Assembly: GCF_022530855.2 (NCBI RefSeq)
Contig: NZ_CP099567.1
Location: 2,666,001 to 2,730,000 of the forward strand
Reading direction: 5' to 3'
Source of the DNA: Candidatus Vondammii sp. HM_W22
GTDB lineage: Bacteria > Pseudomonadota > Gammaproteobacteria > Chromatiales > Chromatiaceae
Length of the DNA stretch: 64,000 nt
In this document: one piece after another, positions 1 to 10,896 of the stretch
Layout of the letters: every line of letters starts with the position of its first letter
Position numbering within the stretch: position 1 is the stretch's first letter
Notes under the pieces: model-generated
What the model was told of the DNA's origin: nothing
The model's database searches: none
Seen by the model: the letters and a program-made list of their open reading frames with translations, nothing else
Program-made: the position numbers and the translations under genes

Positions 1-691
1 AACGGTCGAGTTTTTGTCCGGGGGAGTATTGGCAGGGCTGCGTATGTTACTGACGGCGGGGCCTACCCGGGAGCCCATAGATCCCGTCAGATTTGTCGGC
101 AACCGCAGCTCAGGCAAAATGGGCTTCGCTTTGGCCAAGGCGTTTGTCTTAGCGGGTGCACGGGTGGAGCTGGTGAGTGGTCCTGTTTCGCTGCCGACCC
201 CATCCCGGGTGAATCGAATTGATGTGGAGACGGCACTGGATATGGAGCAGGCTGTCATGGAACGGGTTGCCGAGTGTGACATTTTCGTCGGCTGTGCAGC
301 CGTGGCGGATTATCGTCCGGAAATCATGGTTGAGCAGAAAATCAAGAAGAGTGACGAGCGCTTGGCACTGCAGCTAATACGAAATCCAGATATCATTTCC
401 CAAGTCGCTGCACTGCCTGAGGCGCCTTTTTCAGTGGGTTTTGCCGCTGAAACAGAAGAGCCGGAGACGTATGCAGAGCAAAAACGCCAGGCCAAGCGAT
501 TGGATATGATTGCCGCTAACCTGGTGGGCGCAGCCTCCGGTGGCTTTGAGCGGGATGAAAATGCCTTGACGGTATTGTGGGATGGTGGGCGTTGTGATCT
601 GCCGATGGCGGAGAAAGAGGCGCTTGCAGAGAGATTGGTAGGACTAATTGCGGAACATTATGAAAAAAAATATTCAGCTGAAAATTCTTGA
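1..691 (+). CDS. coaBC: CoaBC C-terminal part: phosphopantothenate-cysteine ligase domain (5' end outside window)
   Basis: Only the CoaB half of the bifunctional coenzyme A protein is present; the frame is open to the first base, so the gene starts outside the window. CoaB joins cysteine to 4'-phosphopantothenate using CTP, and the missing N-terminal CoaC half decarboxylates the product. Visible motifs are AGPTREPID at the start of the Rossmann-like domain, [16 protein letters not shown] and the lysine motif KIKK, all typical of CoaB. The last 32 bases overlap dut, so the two genes are probably co-transcribed. The coaBC-dut neighbourhood is common in gammaproteobacteria. Confidence 0.93.
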   Translation, partial: TVEFLSGGVLAGLRMLLTAGPTREPIDPVRFVGNRSSGKMGFALAKAFVLAGARVELVSGPVSLPTPSRVNRIDVETALDMEQAVMERVAECDIFVGCAAVADYRPEIMVEQKIKKSDERLALQLIRNPDIISQVAALPEAPFSVGFAAETEEPETYAEQKRQAKRLDMIAANLVGAASGGFERDENALTVLWDGGRCDLPMAEKEALAERLVGLIAEHYEKKYSAENS

Positions 692-1118
692 TACGAGACT
701 GGGAACGGAGTTCCCTTTGCCGGGCTATGCTACAGATGGTTCTGCGGGAATGGATTTGCGGGCACTGTTGGAGCAGCCCTTGGAGATAACGTCTGGTGAG
801 ACTCACTTGATACCTACCGGGATGGCGATTCATATCGAAGACCCTCATTTGACGGCGGTGATACTGCCCCGTTCCGGATTGGGGCATAAGCACGGTATTG
901 TGCTCGGTAACCTGGTGGGGCTGATCGATTCGGACTACCAGGGGCAGTTGTTCGTCTCCTGCTGGAATCGGGGAGATAAAACGTTTCGGATAGAAGTGGG
1001 CGAACGGATAGCCCAGTTAGTGATCATTCCTGTGGTGCATGCGACGTTTGATATTGTCGGGGAGTTTACAGAGTCTGACCGGGGTGAGGGCGGGTTCGGC
1101 CACTCCGGTCGGCATTAA
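660..1118 (+). CDS. dut: dUTP diphosphatase
   Basis: Trimeric dUTPase, which hydrolyses dUTP to dUMP and pyrophosphate, keeping uracil out of DNA and feeding dTMP synthesis. At 152 residues it matches the usual bacterial length. All five family motifs can be read: [34 protein letters not shown] and the C-terminal glycine-rich [10 protein letters not shown] that closes over the nucleotide. The ATG at 660 is chosen over a TTG twelve bases upstream because it gives the normal MKKNIQLK-type N-terminus. It overlaps coaBC by 32 bases. Confidence 0.95.
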   Translation: MKKNIQLKILDTRLGTEFPLPGYATDGSAGMDLRALLEQPLEITSGETHLIPTGMAIHIEDPHLTAVILPRSGLGHKHGIVLGNLVGLIDSDYQGQLFVSCWNRGDKTFRIEVGERIAQLVIIPVVHATFDIVGEFTESDRGEGGFGHSGRH

Positions 1119-1151
1119 GCCCCAGGATTTCGGGGGAGGGATACGGCCTGT

Positions 1152-3595
1152 ATGTTCAAAAGAAAAAATAATACGCCTGACACTGGCAGTAACAGGCCTG
1201 CGACAGGCCCTGGCAGACAGCACAAGGGAAAAGGTGTAGGGGCCTATTTTCAAACGGCACTGCTGTCGGCGGTGCTGATTATATTGCTCTGCGCCGGCGG
1301 AATTTTCTTTGTCCAGGGGAATTACCACGGTTCGACCGGAGGATCGCAATTGTCGGACAGTGCCAAAATCATCGCCGGCAGATTGGCTGATACGGTCCGC
1401 TTCCATTATCAGGTGATGGAGGGTTTTGCTGAAAATCCCCGTATTGGCACACTGTTTCTCCGCGAAGACATTTCAGGGCTCCGACAGCAGGAGGCAAAGC
1501 TGTCGAAGCTATTGCCGTCGGCACTAAAAGTGCGTTTGCTACCCAAAGAGTGGAATGAGGCGGATAATAGCAGCATCCCTCCGCTCAGTTTTGCTTCACT
1601 TGATCTGCTGCGAATCGTTGAGAAAAGCGGGGTGCCTGCACCAGCGGAAATTCATCAGTTTGGCAGTGAGCACCAGCACATCGTCTTGGCAGTGCCGGTT
1701 AAATCCAGCGCTAACGGAGCCGTAGTTGGCGTGCTGCATTTGGCCTTGCCGTTCAAACTGATTACCGGCGTGCTGAAAAATATAGCGGACCCGGGAGGCC
1801 GGGTCGAGATCCAACAACTGGCTGGGGGCAAGTCTGTAACTCTGGCGGCGGTAGGTAAAATTGATCTGCCGGAAGCCGGTATGGATGGCAGTGCCGCAGT
1901 GGAAGGTGCTATCTGGCAGGTTGGCTACAGGTTCTCCAGGGATACGGGTGATATGGAAGAGCAGATGATATCGCTGGCCATTCTTGCCGTGGGGACGGTT
2001 TTGGTGATTTTGTTGTTGCTGTTCCAGTCAGGAAGGGCTGCTCGAATTGCTGCGGCGAACCGGTCTGGGCGGGGGGCGGAAACGGCAGCAGAGTGTAGTG
2101 GCTGACGGGAAGAGTGCCGGTCCGGGAGGCACGCCATCCAAAATATCAGTGCTGGAAGATGTGGAGGCCACGGATGCATACGCCTCCAGCACAATGGCGT
2201 CAGGTACTGGAGGGGATATACTGGAGACAATTTTTCGTGCCAATGATATCAGAGGCGTTGTCGGCGAGACGCTGACAGACGAGATCATGTTTGACCTGGG
2301 TCGTGCCATCGGCAGTCAGGCCTATGAGCAGGGTCAGCAGACGATTATCGTTGCACGTGATGGTCGGGATTCAGGTAAGAGTCTGGGACAGGCTCTCTGT
2401 AAGGGGATGACGGCCAGTGGCAGGGATGTGGTCAATATCGGCATGGTGCCGACACCTCTACTCTACTTTGCGACGCATTTTCTTGGCAGTAACACCGGTG
2501 TGATGGTGACGGGCGGCCACAATCCCCCGGAGTACAATGGATTGAAGATTGTCATTGCCGGTAAGACCCTTGCGGGTGAGGCGTTTCATGGGTTGCGGGG
2601 GCGTATCGGACGTGGTGATCTGTTGCAGGGCAATGGGACCCAGCAGGAGCAGGATCTGTTACCGGATTACATCAACAGGGTGATGGGTGATGGGTGATGT
2701 CCAGTTGGCCCGGCCTCTGAAGCTGGTCATAGATTGCCGTCATGGTGTCGCCGGCCTAGTTGCCCCGGCACTGTTCCAGGCGTTAGGTTGCAATGTGATC
2801 AATCTTCATACACAAGTGGATGGCAGCTTGTCCAATCGGTACGAAGATCTGGAGAAAACCGAATATCTTGCTGTACTGATTAAATCCGTCAAAGAGAACC
2901 ATGCTGATCTGGGTGTTGTTTTTGATGGAGATGGTGCCCGATTGCTGGTGGTTGACCCCAATGGGGAGGTCATCTGGTCAGACCGTCTGCTGATGCTGTT
3001 GGCCAAGGATGTATTGATGCGTCAGCCGGGGGCAGACGTTATCTATGACGTGGATTCCAGTCGGCATTTGGCCCCTGAGATACTGGCTGCAGGCGGTCGC
3101 CCGATCATGTGGAAATCTGGGCATGCACAGATCAGGGCGAAAATGAAACAGACAGACGCCTTACTGACAGGTGGAATGAGTGGCCATATCTTCTTCAAGG
3201 AGCGCTGGTACGGTTTCGATGATGGGTTATACTGCTGCGCCCGGCTGCTGGAGATATTGTCAGCAGAGGTTCTTGATGCGGCTGATTTGTTTGCCGGATT
3301 ACCGGAGAGTGCTTCAACGTCACTGCTCACCATGGCGTGCGGTGAAGAGGGTGCCAGTGCGGCCCTGATGGAGCGTCTGATCGCCCAGGGCGGGTTCGGT
3401 GACGCCAAGGTGATAGAGCTGGATGGCCTGCGGGCAGAGTTTGAAGATGGCTGGGGGATCGTAAGAGCATCCAGTGCAACCCCGTCACTGATGTTCCGCT
3501 TTGAAGCCGATACGCCCGATGCGGTTGAACGGATAAAGGGAATTTTCCATCAGCAAATGATGTCGATCGATCCAGGCTTGAAGCTGCCATTTTAA
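1152..3595 (+). pseudogene. algC: phosphomannomutase/phosphoglucomutase (AlgC type) with N-terminal membrane domain, frameshifted and active-site-depleted
   Basis: The gene is readable only by joining three frames. The first (1152-about 2030) encodes a membrane-anchored extension with helices near residues 32-54 and 274-294. The second (about 2030-2697) holds the first catalytic domain and the third (2687-3595) the rest. Frame changes occur near 2020-2046 and at a 7-bp tandem repeat at 2680-2700. The fold is well conserved (FKERWYGFDDG, VPTPLLYFA), but key residues are gone. The phosphoserine loop reads TGGHNP instead of TGSHNP, the magnesium loop DGDGAR instead of DGDGDR, and the sugar-specificity loop GGMSGH instead of GEMSGH. 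The intact enzyme interconverts mannose- and glucose-6-P with their 1-phosphates for surface polysaccharide. Sequencing error could explain the frameshifts but not three independent active-site losses. Confidence 0.88.
2680..2700 (+). repeat. Three tandem copies of GTGATGG (last base T) causing the second algC frameshift
   Basis: Two perfect GTGATGG units are followed by GTGATGT. Removing one 7-bp unit restores the reading N-R-V-M-G-D-V-Q-L-A and fuses the upstream and downstream algC frames, so the extra unit looks like a slipped-strand duplication. Confidence 0.85.
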
Positions 3596-3646
3596 TACTG
3601 ATGAGTGATGTGGACTGGATGCCACTTTTAATAGAATTGTGAGTAA

Positions 3647-4546
<900 letters not shown>

Positions 4547-4569
4547 AGCGGTTGTTGGAAAAATAATTG

Positions 4570-5181
4570 ATGAATCAGAAAGTGTCCCGCAAGCAGTCTA
4601 TTCTTGAAGCCCTTGCCGCTGAGCTTGAACGAAGTCCCGGAGCCCGTATCACCACGGCTGCCCTGGCAAAGGCCGTTGGTGTCTCAGAGGCGGCGTTGTA
4701 TCGGCATTTTGCCAGCAAAGCGAAGATGTTCGAGGGATTGATCGGGTTTGCTGAAGAGACGGTATTTGCCCGCGTTAACCAAATTCTTGAGAGTGAGAAG
4801 GAGACTCGGGTGCGCTGTGCCAAAGTGATCTACCTGCTGCTGGGCTTTTCCGACCGGAATCCCGGCATTACGCGGGTGCTGCTGGGTGATGCCCTGGTTG
4901 GGGAAAATGAGCGCCTGCTGAGCCGTGTAGAGCAGTTTTTTGCTCGGCTTGAAACCCAGTTTCGGCAGATTCTGCGAGAGGCCAGGATGCGTGAGGGCGT
5001 TGCAGACAGTGACGCTGAAACGGGGGCTGCTCTGATGCTTGCCCTGGTCGAAGGCCGCATGCATCAGTTTCTGCGTACCCGTTTCAGGGTGTCGCCGCTG
5101 GATGGCTGGGATTCCCAGTGGGCACTACTTGAAAGGAGCCTCTTCCCAAAAAAGGAGAGGGACGCAGAGACCTCAGTGTAG
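4570..5181 (+). CDS. slmA: nucleoid occlusion factor SlmA, TetR family
   Basis: DNA-binding division inhibitor that, when bound to its chromosomal sites, blocks FtsZ assembly over the nucleoid. The protein is 203 residues. The N-terminal helix-turn-helix reads TTAALAKAVGVSEAALYRHF, which matches SlmA closely, and the body keeps LLGFSDRNPGITRVL, a family signature. The ATG at 4570 is preferred to the TTG just before it. The position close to dut and pyrE mirrors the E. coli dut-slmA-pyrE cluster. Confidence 0.94.
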   Translation: MNQKVSRKQSILEALAAELERSPGARITTAALAKAVGVSEAALYRHFASKAKMFEGLIGFAEETVFARVNQILESEKETRVRCAKVIYLLLGFSDRNPGITRVLLGDALVGENERLLSRVEQFFARLETQFRQILREARMREGVADSDAETGAALMLALVEGRMHQFLRTRFRVSPLDGWDSQWALLERSLFPKKERDAETSV

Positions 5182-5254
5182 GCGCTGAGATCGCAATGTA
5201 TTGCACTGTTTCAGGTTAATCTTTGCCGCCACTTGATGCCATTATCAAAGCATT

Positions 5255-6253
5255 CTAATCGGCATTAGTTGGGGTTTTTCTGGTCAGAAACTTCCGGAAT
5301 CCGGCCTGGATATCCTTTATTTCCTTCGTCAGGCAGGAGTCCTTGCCGCGCGGCGAGTTTTTACACTGTAGGTCCATGAATAGTTCAGCGCCAGATTGCT
5401 CTTTAACCGGAATCCTGGAAGCGGTAATACTGATATCAGTATCCTGAACAGGGGCCGCTGTCATGATGATGCTGTCACTCAACATTTGTAGCCGGGTTGT
5501 GGCATTTTCTCTGACGTAAGTCTCGACTTTTTGCCAGGCAAGGTCGCAAGCTGTTTTGTCACTGCAGGTGACAACAGTGTCCAGTAGTGATGCTTTTTTC
5601 GGGCCTGTGAGTAAATTATCGTCTAATGTATGGAGGTTTTTCAGGCTGCGGAAACGCTTTAGATCGCTGGTGAACTTCTGGCGTATCTGCTCTTTCCCCT
5701 GCTCTTTACGGATGATGGAGGCATAATTCTCTTTGAGTTGCTGACGAGTGTTCCTGATATCCTTCAGCAGGTTTTTCGATAGAGGGTATCCCTGTCTTTC
5801 GAGTCCGGCAGCCGTTTTCTGTATGTCCGCCAGCTTATCCTTCATCCGGCGAATATTGCTGCGTATTTCCAGGATGTTCCCCTCTATGGCGGTCAGCTTG
5901 CCGTTACGGGCCATCAACATGTCATCTTCAGAGCGGAAGGTGCGTAGCAGCACCCGGTCACTGGCTTGCTGTATCTCGATCAGGCGCTGTTGTTCTGCGC
6001 GCAGTCGCTTCAGTTCCTTTTCCCGGGCGATCTCCCGTTCTGTTTTAGCTGCCTCAGTTCGATTGATCTCCAGGCCTTGGTCGTTCAGTTCACTGCGGGC
6101 GCTGCGGGAGTGCTCAATCGGGACATGGTCCGAGTAGTGTACTTTGCCCTGGTCATCGACCCAGCGAAACAGCTTTCTGGCCTCAGATGCCGAGGTGAAA
6201 GCGAGCAGGGTTATTGCCAGTGGTGCCCAGACGAATTTTGTTGTTATATTCAT
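5255..6253 (-). CDS. secreted DUF4124-domain coiled-coil protein
   Basis: The 332-residue protein starts with a clear signal peptide (MNITTKFVWAPLAITLLAFT, cleavage probably near SASEA). It is followed directly by a DUF4124 domain, recognisable from the FRWVDDQGKVHYSDHVP pattern at residues 29-45. Residues about 65-210 are highly charged and heptad-like, predicted coiled coil. The C-terminal third has four cysteines that could form disulfides. The function of DUF4124 proteins is not established; they are common periplasmic proteins in gammaproteobacteria. It lies downstream of pyrE on the same strand, separated by a palindromic repeat. Confidence 0.8.
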   Translation of the reverse strand: MNITTKFVWAPLAITLLAFTSASEARKLFRWVDDQGKVHYSDHVPIEHSRSARSELNDQGLEINRTEAAKTEREIAREKELKRLRAEQQRLIEIQQASDRVLLRTFRSEDDMLMARNGKLTAIEGNILEIRSNIRRMKDKLADIQKTAAGLERQGYPLSKNLLKDIRNTRQQLKENYASIIRKEQGKEQIRQKFTSDLKRFRSLKNLHTLDDNLLTGPKKASLLDTVVTCSDKTACDLAWQKVETYVRENATTRLQMLSDSIIMTAAPVQDTDISITASRIPVKEQSGAELFMDLQCKNSPRGKDSCLTKEIKDIQAGFRKFLTRKTPTNAD

Positions 6254-6301
6254 ATGTACACTGAAGTTGATGGTTAGCCCCTTGTAACTCGGTTATTCTT
6301 A

Positions 6302-6464
6302 AAGGAGCCTCTGATCAATTCGTGAATCGGTGTTTGATGGCTGAAATCTCCCGGATCAAGGCGGAAAATCTTGGCAATAGTCGGCTATTACCGGGAATTT
6401 CCGCCTTGATCCGGAAGATTCTAACTCGTCATCCATCCGATCCAGAATTAATCAGAGGTTCTCT
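6302..6464. repeat. MITE-like nested palindrome between pyrE and the DUF4124 gene
   Basis: Imperfect outer arms (about 28 bp, near 6303-6330 and 6437-6464; both contain CCTCTGAT and end GATCGG or AATCGG when read inwards) enclose a perfect 17-bp pair at 6351-6367 and 6398-6414 (CCGGATCAAGGCGGAAA and its complement). Inside this is a small AATAG/CTATT hairpin. The whole 163 bp can fold into one long stem. It has no coding capacity. The right outer arm supplies the pyrE stop codon. This geometry fits a miniature inverted-repeat element; no second copy was seen in this window. Confidence 0.6.
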
Positions 6465-7105
6465 AAGACACCATACTCTTTGCGATAAGACCTGATTCTT
6501 TCCAGCGCCTCTCCTGAATCCTCTTTTTCCTCCAGGTAGCTGACAAGGTGCTCAAGGCGCACGATGGCTGCTACAGGCATGGCATAATCGGCCTCCACTT
6601 CCTGAATGGCTGAGCGTTCGCCGGTGCCGCACTCCTGGCGGTCCAGGGCGATGACCACACTTGCCGGTGTTGCTCCCTGGGCAGAAATAATATCCATGGA
6701 CTCTCTGATGGCCGTTCCTGCCGTGATGACATCGTCGATTATCATAATGCGCCCTTCCAGTGGGTATCCTACAATGCTGCCGTATTCGCCATGGGTTTTG
6801 GCCTCTTTTCGATTGAAGGCATAAGGGATATCTATTCCATGGTGGTTGAAGAGTGCTGCTGCGGTGACTGCGGCCAGTGGAATGCCCTTGTATGCAGGGC
6901 CGTAGAGTACATCGAACTCCACTCCCGTGTTGACGATGGCCTGTGCATAAAAATATCCGAGGCGTGCTAGGCTTGAGCCTCTGTTGAATAACCCGGCGTT
7001 AAAAAAATAGGGGCTGATGCGGTCCGATTTCAGAGTGAATTCGCCAAAGCGGAGGACGCCTGTATAAAGGGAAAATTCGAGAAATTCACGTTGATAATCT
7101 TGCAT
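6452..7105 (-). CDS. pyrE: orotate phosphoribosyltransferase
   Basis: Transfers the phosphoribosyl group of PRPP to orotate to make OMP in pyrimidine synthesis. It has 217 residues, normal length. The PRPP-binding loop reads [16 protein letters not shown], the catalytic flexible loop [12 protein letters not shown] contains the conserved Lys and His, and [15 protein letters not shown] is the usual orotate-side segment. The last codons and stop fall in the adjacent palindromic repeat, so the repeat probably landed at the 3' end and replaced the original terminus. Confidence 0.95.
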   Translation of the reverse strand: MQDYQREFLEFSLYTGVLRFGEFTLKSDRISPYFFNAGLFNRGSSLARLGYFYAQAIVNTGVEFDVLYGPAYKGIPLAAVTAAALFNHHGIDIPYAFNRKEAKTHGEYGSIVGYPLEGRIMIIDDVITAGTAIRESMDIISAQGATPASVVIALDRQECGTGERSAIQEVEADYAMPVAAIVRLEHLVSYLEEKEDSGEALERIRSYRKEYGVLENL

Positions 7106-7278
7106 GGCTGACTCCAGAATTCTAATATGGGAATTGTCTTCTGGCCTGAGGCATGATGCAAGGAGTTATCTCAAGTGGTGAGAATTTCTTCAGTGATTGT
7201 CACAATTGAGCGCTGAATCGTTATAATCTGGGACCCTATTTAGTGCTTCAGCTGCTTTGGTAGGAATGATTGGACGTT

Positions 7279-8544
7279 ATGCCGACAAAAATTGAACAAC
7301 GCAGTCTCAGTGATATTCTGAGTGCCATCTTCAGCCATCGCATGTTGATTGCCGGGTTGATGGGATTCGCTTGCGGCCTGCCGCTATTGCTGACAGGTTC
7401 CCTGCTTCAGGCCTGGATGGCAAAAGAGGGTGTGGATCTCGCGACTATCGGTCTTTTTGCCCTGGTGGGCTTGCCCTATACGGTGAAGTTTGTCTGGGCG
7501 CCATTGATGGATCGCTACACCCCCCCCTTACTAGGCCGGCGTCGTGGCTGGTTGATACTGGTCCAGCTGGCTCTGGTTGTGGCACTGGTCGGGCTGGCCT
7601 CATCCCGACCGGGAGATGCACCTCTGAGCATGGCGTTAGCTGCGTTGCTGGTTGCTTTTTTTTCTGCTAGCCAGGATATTGTGGTGGATGCCTATCGCCG
7701 GGAAGCGCTGGCGGATGATGAGCAGGGGCTCGGGGCATCCCTGTATGTAAACGGTTATCGGGTAGGCATGTTGTTGGCCTCTGGGGGCGGTCTGATTATG
7801 GCTGACCTCATCAGTTTTTCACAAGTCTATCTGGTGATGTCCGGCATCATGCTGGCCGCCATAGCGACGACCTTGCTGGCGCCGGAGCCGAATGCCCCTG
7901 AAGGTAAACCGAAGACGCTGCGCGAAGCGGTAATTGAACCGTTTGTAGAGTATTTCAGCCGTCGTAATGCACTATTGATCCTATTGTTTGTGCTGCTCTA
8001 TAAAATTGGCGATACCATGGCTTCTCACATGACGATCCCTTTTTATCTCGATCTGGGTTTTACCAATACAGAGATCGGTGCTGTGGTGAAGCTGTTCGGT
8101 TTCTGGGCAACGATTGCAGGGGGGTTGCTCGGCGGAGTGCTTATCCTGCGTCTCGGCATCTACCGTGCTCTCTGGGGGTTTGGCATTCTGCAGGGAGTCT
8201 CCACGGCAGGGTTCGCTGTTTTGGCGCTGATGGGTGCCAGCCTGCCTGGATTGGCTGCGGTGGTTGCCTTTGAAAATCTGAGCGGCGGCTTGGGTACGGC
8301 GGCATTTATTGCGTTTATGGCCAGCTTGACCAATAAGAAATTCACTGCCACCCAGTATGCATTGCTGACCAGTTTAATGGGTGTGCCACGAGTGATTGCG
8401 GCAACGCCCACGGGGTATATGGCTGAGTGGATGGGCTGGGCCGGGTTTTTTATCTTTTGCGCTTTGATCGCCGTTCCGGGGTTGCTGCTGTTGTCGAGGC
8501 TCCATCAGAATGAGTTGGCTGAGATCAGGGGAGGGGAGAGTTGA
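7279..8544 (+). CDS. ampG: AmpG-type muropeptide MFS permease
   Basis: Major facilitator protein of about 421 residues with around 12 hydrophobic segments. The N-terminal pattern GFACGLPLLLTGSLLQAWM and LPYTVKFVWAPLMDRY match AmpG, which imports GlcNAc-anhydromuramyl peptides from the periplasm for cell-wall recycling. The second half keeps YKIGDTMASHMTIPFYLDLG. An ATG at 7279 and a TTG at 7270 are both possible starts; AGGAA at 7262-7266 is closer to the TTG. The stop overlaps the next gene's start by one base, implying translational coupling with it. Confidence 0.88.
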   Translation: MPTKIEQRSLSDILSAIFSHRMLIAGLMGFACGLPLLLTGSLLQAWMAKEGVDLATIGLFALVGLPYTVKFVWAPLMDRYTPPLLGRRRGWLILVQLALVVALVGLASSRPGDAPLSMALAALLVAFFSASQDIVVDAYRREALADDEQGLGASLYVNGYRVGMLLASGGGLIMADLISFSQVYLVMSGIMLAAIATTLLAPEPNAPEGKPKTLREAVIEPFVEYFSRRNALLILLFVLLYKIGDTMASHMTIPFYLDLGFTNTEIGAVVKLFGFWATIAGGLLGGVLILRLGIYRALWGFGILQGVSTAGFAVLALMGASLPGLAAVVAFENLSGGLGTAAFIAFMASLTNKKFTATQYALLTSLMGVPRVIAATPTGYMAEWMGWAGFFIFCALIAVPGLLLLSRLHQNELAEIRGGES

Positions 8545-9221
8545 TGGAGTTATGGATGCCCTATTTAAGTGCCTTCGTCGTCGGTCTGCTCGGTGGTGTG
8601 CATTGCATCGGGATGTGTGGCGGTATCGTTGGAGCGCTTACATTCGGTTTGCCTGAGAAGCAGCAGGGACGACTAGCCAGTATGCCCTATCAACTGGCTT
8701 ACAATGTTGGGCGTATATCCAGTTACGTGATTGCTGGCGCAATTATGGGCGGGTTGGGACTGCTGCTGACCCGGTTGATGCCGATCTATTACGCCCAGCG
8801 GATACTGTTGCTGTTTGCCGGTTTATTTATGATCCTGCTGGGTCTCTACCTAGCGGGATGGTGGATGTTGTTGAACCGTGTAGAGCATGTCGGCGGTGCT
8901 TTATGGCGGCGCATCGAACCGCTGGGGCGCAAGCTGCTACCGGTGACTACAACCCTGCAGGCCCTTGGCGTGGGCTTGGTTTGGGGCTGGCTTCCTTGCG
9001 GACTGGTTTACAGCATGCTGATCAATGCAGTTGCCTCCGGCGGTGCTCTCGAAGGAGCCGGGCTGATGCTGGCCTTTGCCATAGGTACATTCCCCAATCT
9101 GCTGATAATGGGCGCGTTGGCTGGTGCCGCAGCCAGGCTGGCTCACTCTGCCGCGCTGCGTAAAGTAGCGGGTGTTACGGTGATGCTGTTTGGTCTCTAC
9201 ACTATCTGGCAGGCGTTGTAG
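8544..9221 (+). CDS. TauE/SafE-like (DsbD_2-type) polytopic membrane protein
   Basis: The protein has 225 residues with about six membrane segments. The first helix carries GGVHCIGMCGG, two cysteines in a glycine-rich helix, and the second half carries WGWLPCGLVYS. This paired pattern is typical of the family annotated as sulfite exporter TauE/SafE or DsbD_2, often found near cbb3-oxidase assembly genes and thought to handle copper or redox equivalents. The substrate cannot be deduced here. The ATG overlaps the permease stop (TGATG), so the two are translationally coupled. No cco genes are nearby in the window. Confidence 0.75.
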   Translation: MELWMPYLSAFVVGLLGGVHCIGMCGGIVGALTFGLPEKQQGRLASMPYQLAYNVGRISSYVIAGAIMGGLGLLLTRLMPIYYAQRILLLFAGLFMILLGLYLAGWWMLLNRVEHVGGALWRRIEPLGRKLLPVTTTLQALGVGLVWGWLPCGLVYSMLINAVASGGALEGAGLMLAFAIGTFPNLLIMGALAGAAARLAHSAALRKVAGVTVMLFGLYTIWQAL

Positions 9222-10053
9222 TCGATGTATCCAGCATCTATTTTTTGGTACCGGATAAAAGCGGATGTTTGGTTATTACTTGATGTCTGAAGTGACAGGT
9301 GACCAACGGGTAAGTTTCGTTGTCGGTGCGAGAGGCTGAGATCATCAAGCCTGGACCGGTCCATACTATCCTGATGGCTTGTCAGAATCCTGGTGGCTCA
9401 GCTACTATTCAAACGAGTTTTATGGGGTTTTGGTTCCGGTACCCGAATGGCTGAATTGCTCGTCTGATGCCTAGCCTGAGTGAATGGATGATGTCTCAGA
9501 TAGCTTCTGGTTTTTCCTGGGGTTGGAGACGGTAGCATCGGGAGAGCTTCAGAGGCTGAAGCAGTTTGCTGGCCTGCTGGGTGATGCACTGGGTGGCGTG
9601 GTCGTTACAAAGGGCGTGTTGTCGCAGGTGCTTGAAATTGCCGGTGAGCTTTCCGGGAGATATTTTTATCCCGTGGCAACCGCCGGTTTGCCGGTCGCAT
9701 TGGACGCTGTGGCGAGTGGTTGCCTAGTCCGGTTTTACAGTGCCGGGGCTGCGGGTTAATTAGGCGGTCCCTTTATCCGGCTTGCTTGACTCGATGGGGG
9801 GGCTGATCTTCGGCACGTTGCGCCACCTCATATAGAGTCGTTGGGGGGGTGATAGCCGTATTGAAAGCTCCTTCGCACTGTTTTTTTGTGGTGATCAGGT
9901 TGGTGTTTCATCGATGCAGGATCCGAAAATTGTGGCTGAGCTTCTTGGTTGCACCTGACAAAGGCTATTCTGCTTGACGCTGTAGTTTACCAGAGGTAAA
10001 AAGGGGAACTTTTTGTATCGAAGATTTCCAGAACAGGAGCGCTTGCCCGGCTG
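9222..10053. other. Mostly non-coding stretch with one weak 91-codon frame
   Basis: About 830 bases separate the TauE-like gene and mlaF. The only notable open frame on the plus strand is 9484-9759 (begins MDDVSDSFWFFLGLE, ends VRFYSAGAAG). It lacks a clear ribosome-binding site and resembles no family I recognise, so I do not call it as a gene. G-runs occur near 9796-9803 and 9842-9849. No tRNA or terminator was recognised. Confidence 0.4.
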
Positions 10054-10896
10054 ATGGAGAACAACACTAAAATCATAATGGATTCGAGCAGTAGCCAGGA
10101 GCCATTAGTGAAGATTCGCGGCCTGCGTTTCCTCCGTGGTGAACGTGCCATATTCGACGGTGTCGATATTGATATTCCCCGGGGCAAGATTACCGCCATC
10201 ATGGGTCCGAGTGGCACCGGTAAAACCACCCTGCTGAAGCTGATCGGTGGACAGTTGCACCCCCATGCGGGGACTATTCATGTCGATGGCGAGCTTATTC
10301 ATAAGCTGAATACCCGCGATCTTTATCGTCTCCGGATGCGCATGGGTATGCTGTTTCAGAGCGGAGCGCTGTTGACCGATATCAGCGTTTTCGACAATGT
10401 TGCATATCCCTTGCGGGAGCATACCGATCTGCCGGATGCGATGCTTCGAAAGCTGGTTCTTCTCAAGCTTGAAGCAGTGGGTTTGCGGGGCGCCCGCGAT
10501 TTGATGCCCAGCGAGCTCTCAGGAGGCATGGCACGCAGAGTGGCCCTGGCCCGAGCCATGGTGCTGGATCCGATGATGATTATGTACGATGAGCCCTTTA
10601 CCGGGCAGGATCCAATCTCCATGGGCGTGCTGGTGCAGCTGATCCGTTCACTGAACGATGCCAGCAAGCTCTCCAGCATCATCGTATCTCATGATGTCGA
10701 GGAGACTGCAGCCATTGCAGATCTGATCTATGTGATATCGGAAGGGAAAGTCATTGAGCGAGGTACACCTGATGCCATGATCAACTCTGATGTGGCCTGG
10801 ACCCGGCAGTTTATGCAAGGTCTTGCTGATGGCCCTGTGCCTTTTCACTTTCCAGCGGAAGATCTTGAACAGGATCTGCTGGAGGCATCGTGTTAG
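10054..10896 (+). CDS. mlaF: phospholipid transport ABC ATPase MlaF
   Basis: ATP-binding subunit of the Mla complex that moves phospholipids between inner and outer membranes to keep the outer membrane asymmetric. The 280-residue protein has Walker [11 protein letters not shown], the Q-loop [11 protein letters not shown] (a family-specific form), signature [14 protein letters not shown], Walker [14 protein letters not shown] and the switch histidine in SHDVEE. The start may be the ATG at 10054 or the one at 10078; neither has an ideal ribosome-binding site. It is the first gene of the mlaFEDCB operon and overlaps mlaE. Confidence 0.95.
   Translation: MENNTKIIMDSSSSQEPLVKIRGLRFLRGERAIFDGVDIDIPRGKITAIMGPSGTGKTTLLKLIGGQLHPHAGTIHVDGELIHKLNTRDLYRLRMRMGMLFQSGALLTDISVFDNVAYPLREHTDLPDAMLRKLVLLKLEAVGLRGARDLMPSELSGGMARRVALARAMVLDPMMIMYDEPFTGQDPISMGVLVQLIRSLNDASKLSSIIVSHDVEETAAIADLIYVISEGKVIERGTPDAMINSDVAWTRQFMQGLADGPVPFHFPAEDLEQDLLEASC

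Noticed and set aside
9484-9759. 91-codon hypothetical gene
   Set aside because: No ribosome-binding site, no recognisable domain and unusual composition; noted under the gap instead of being called.
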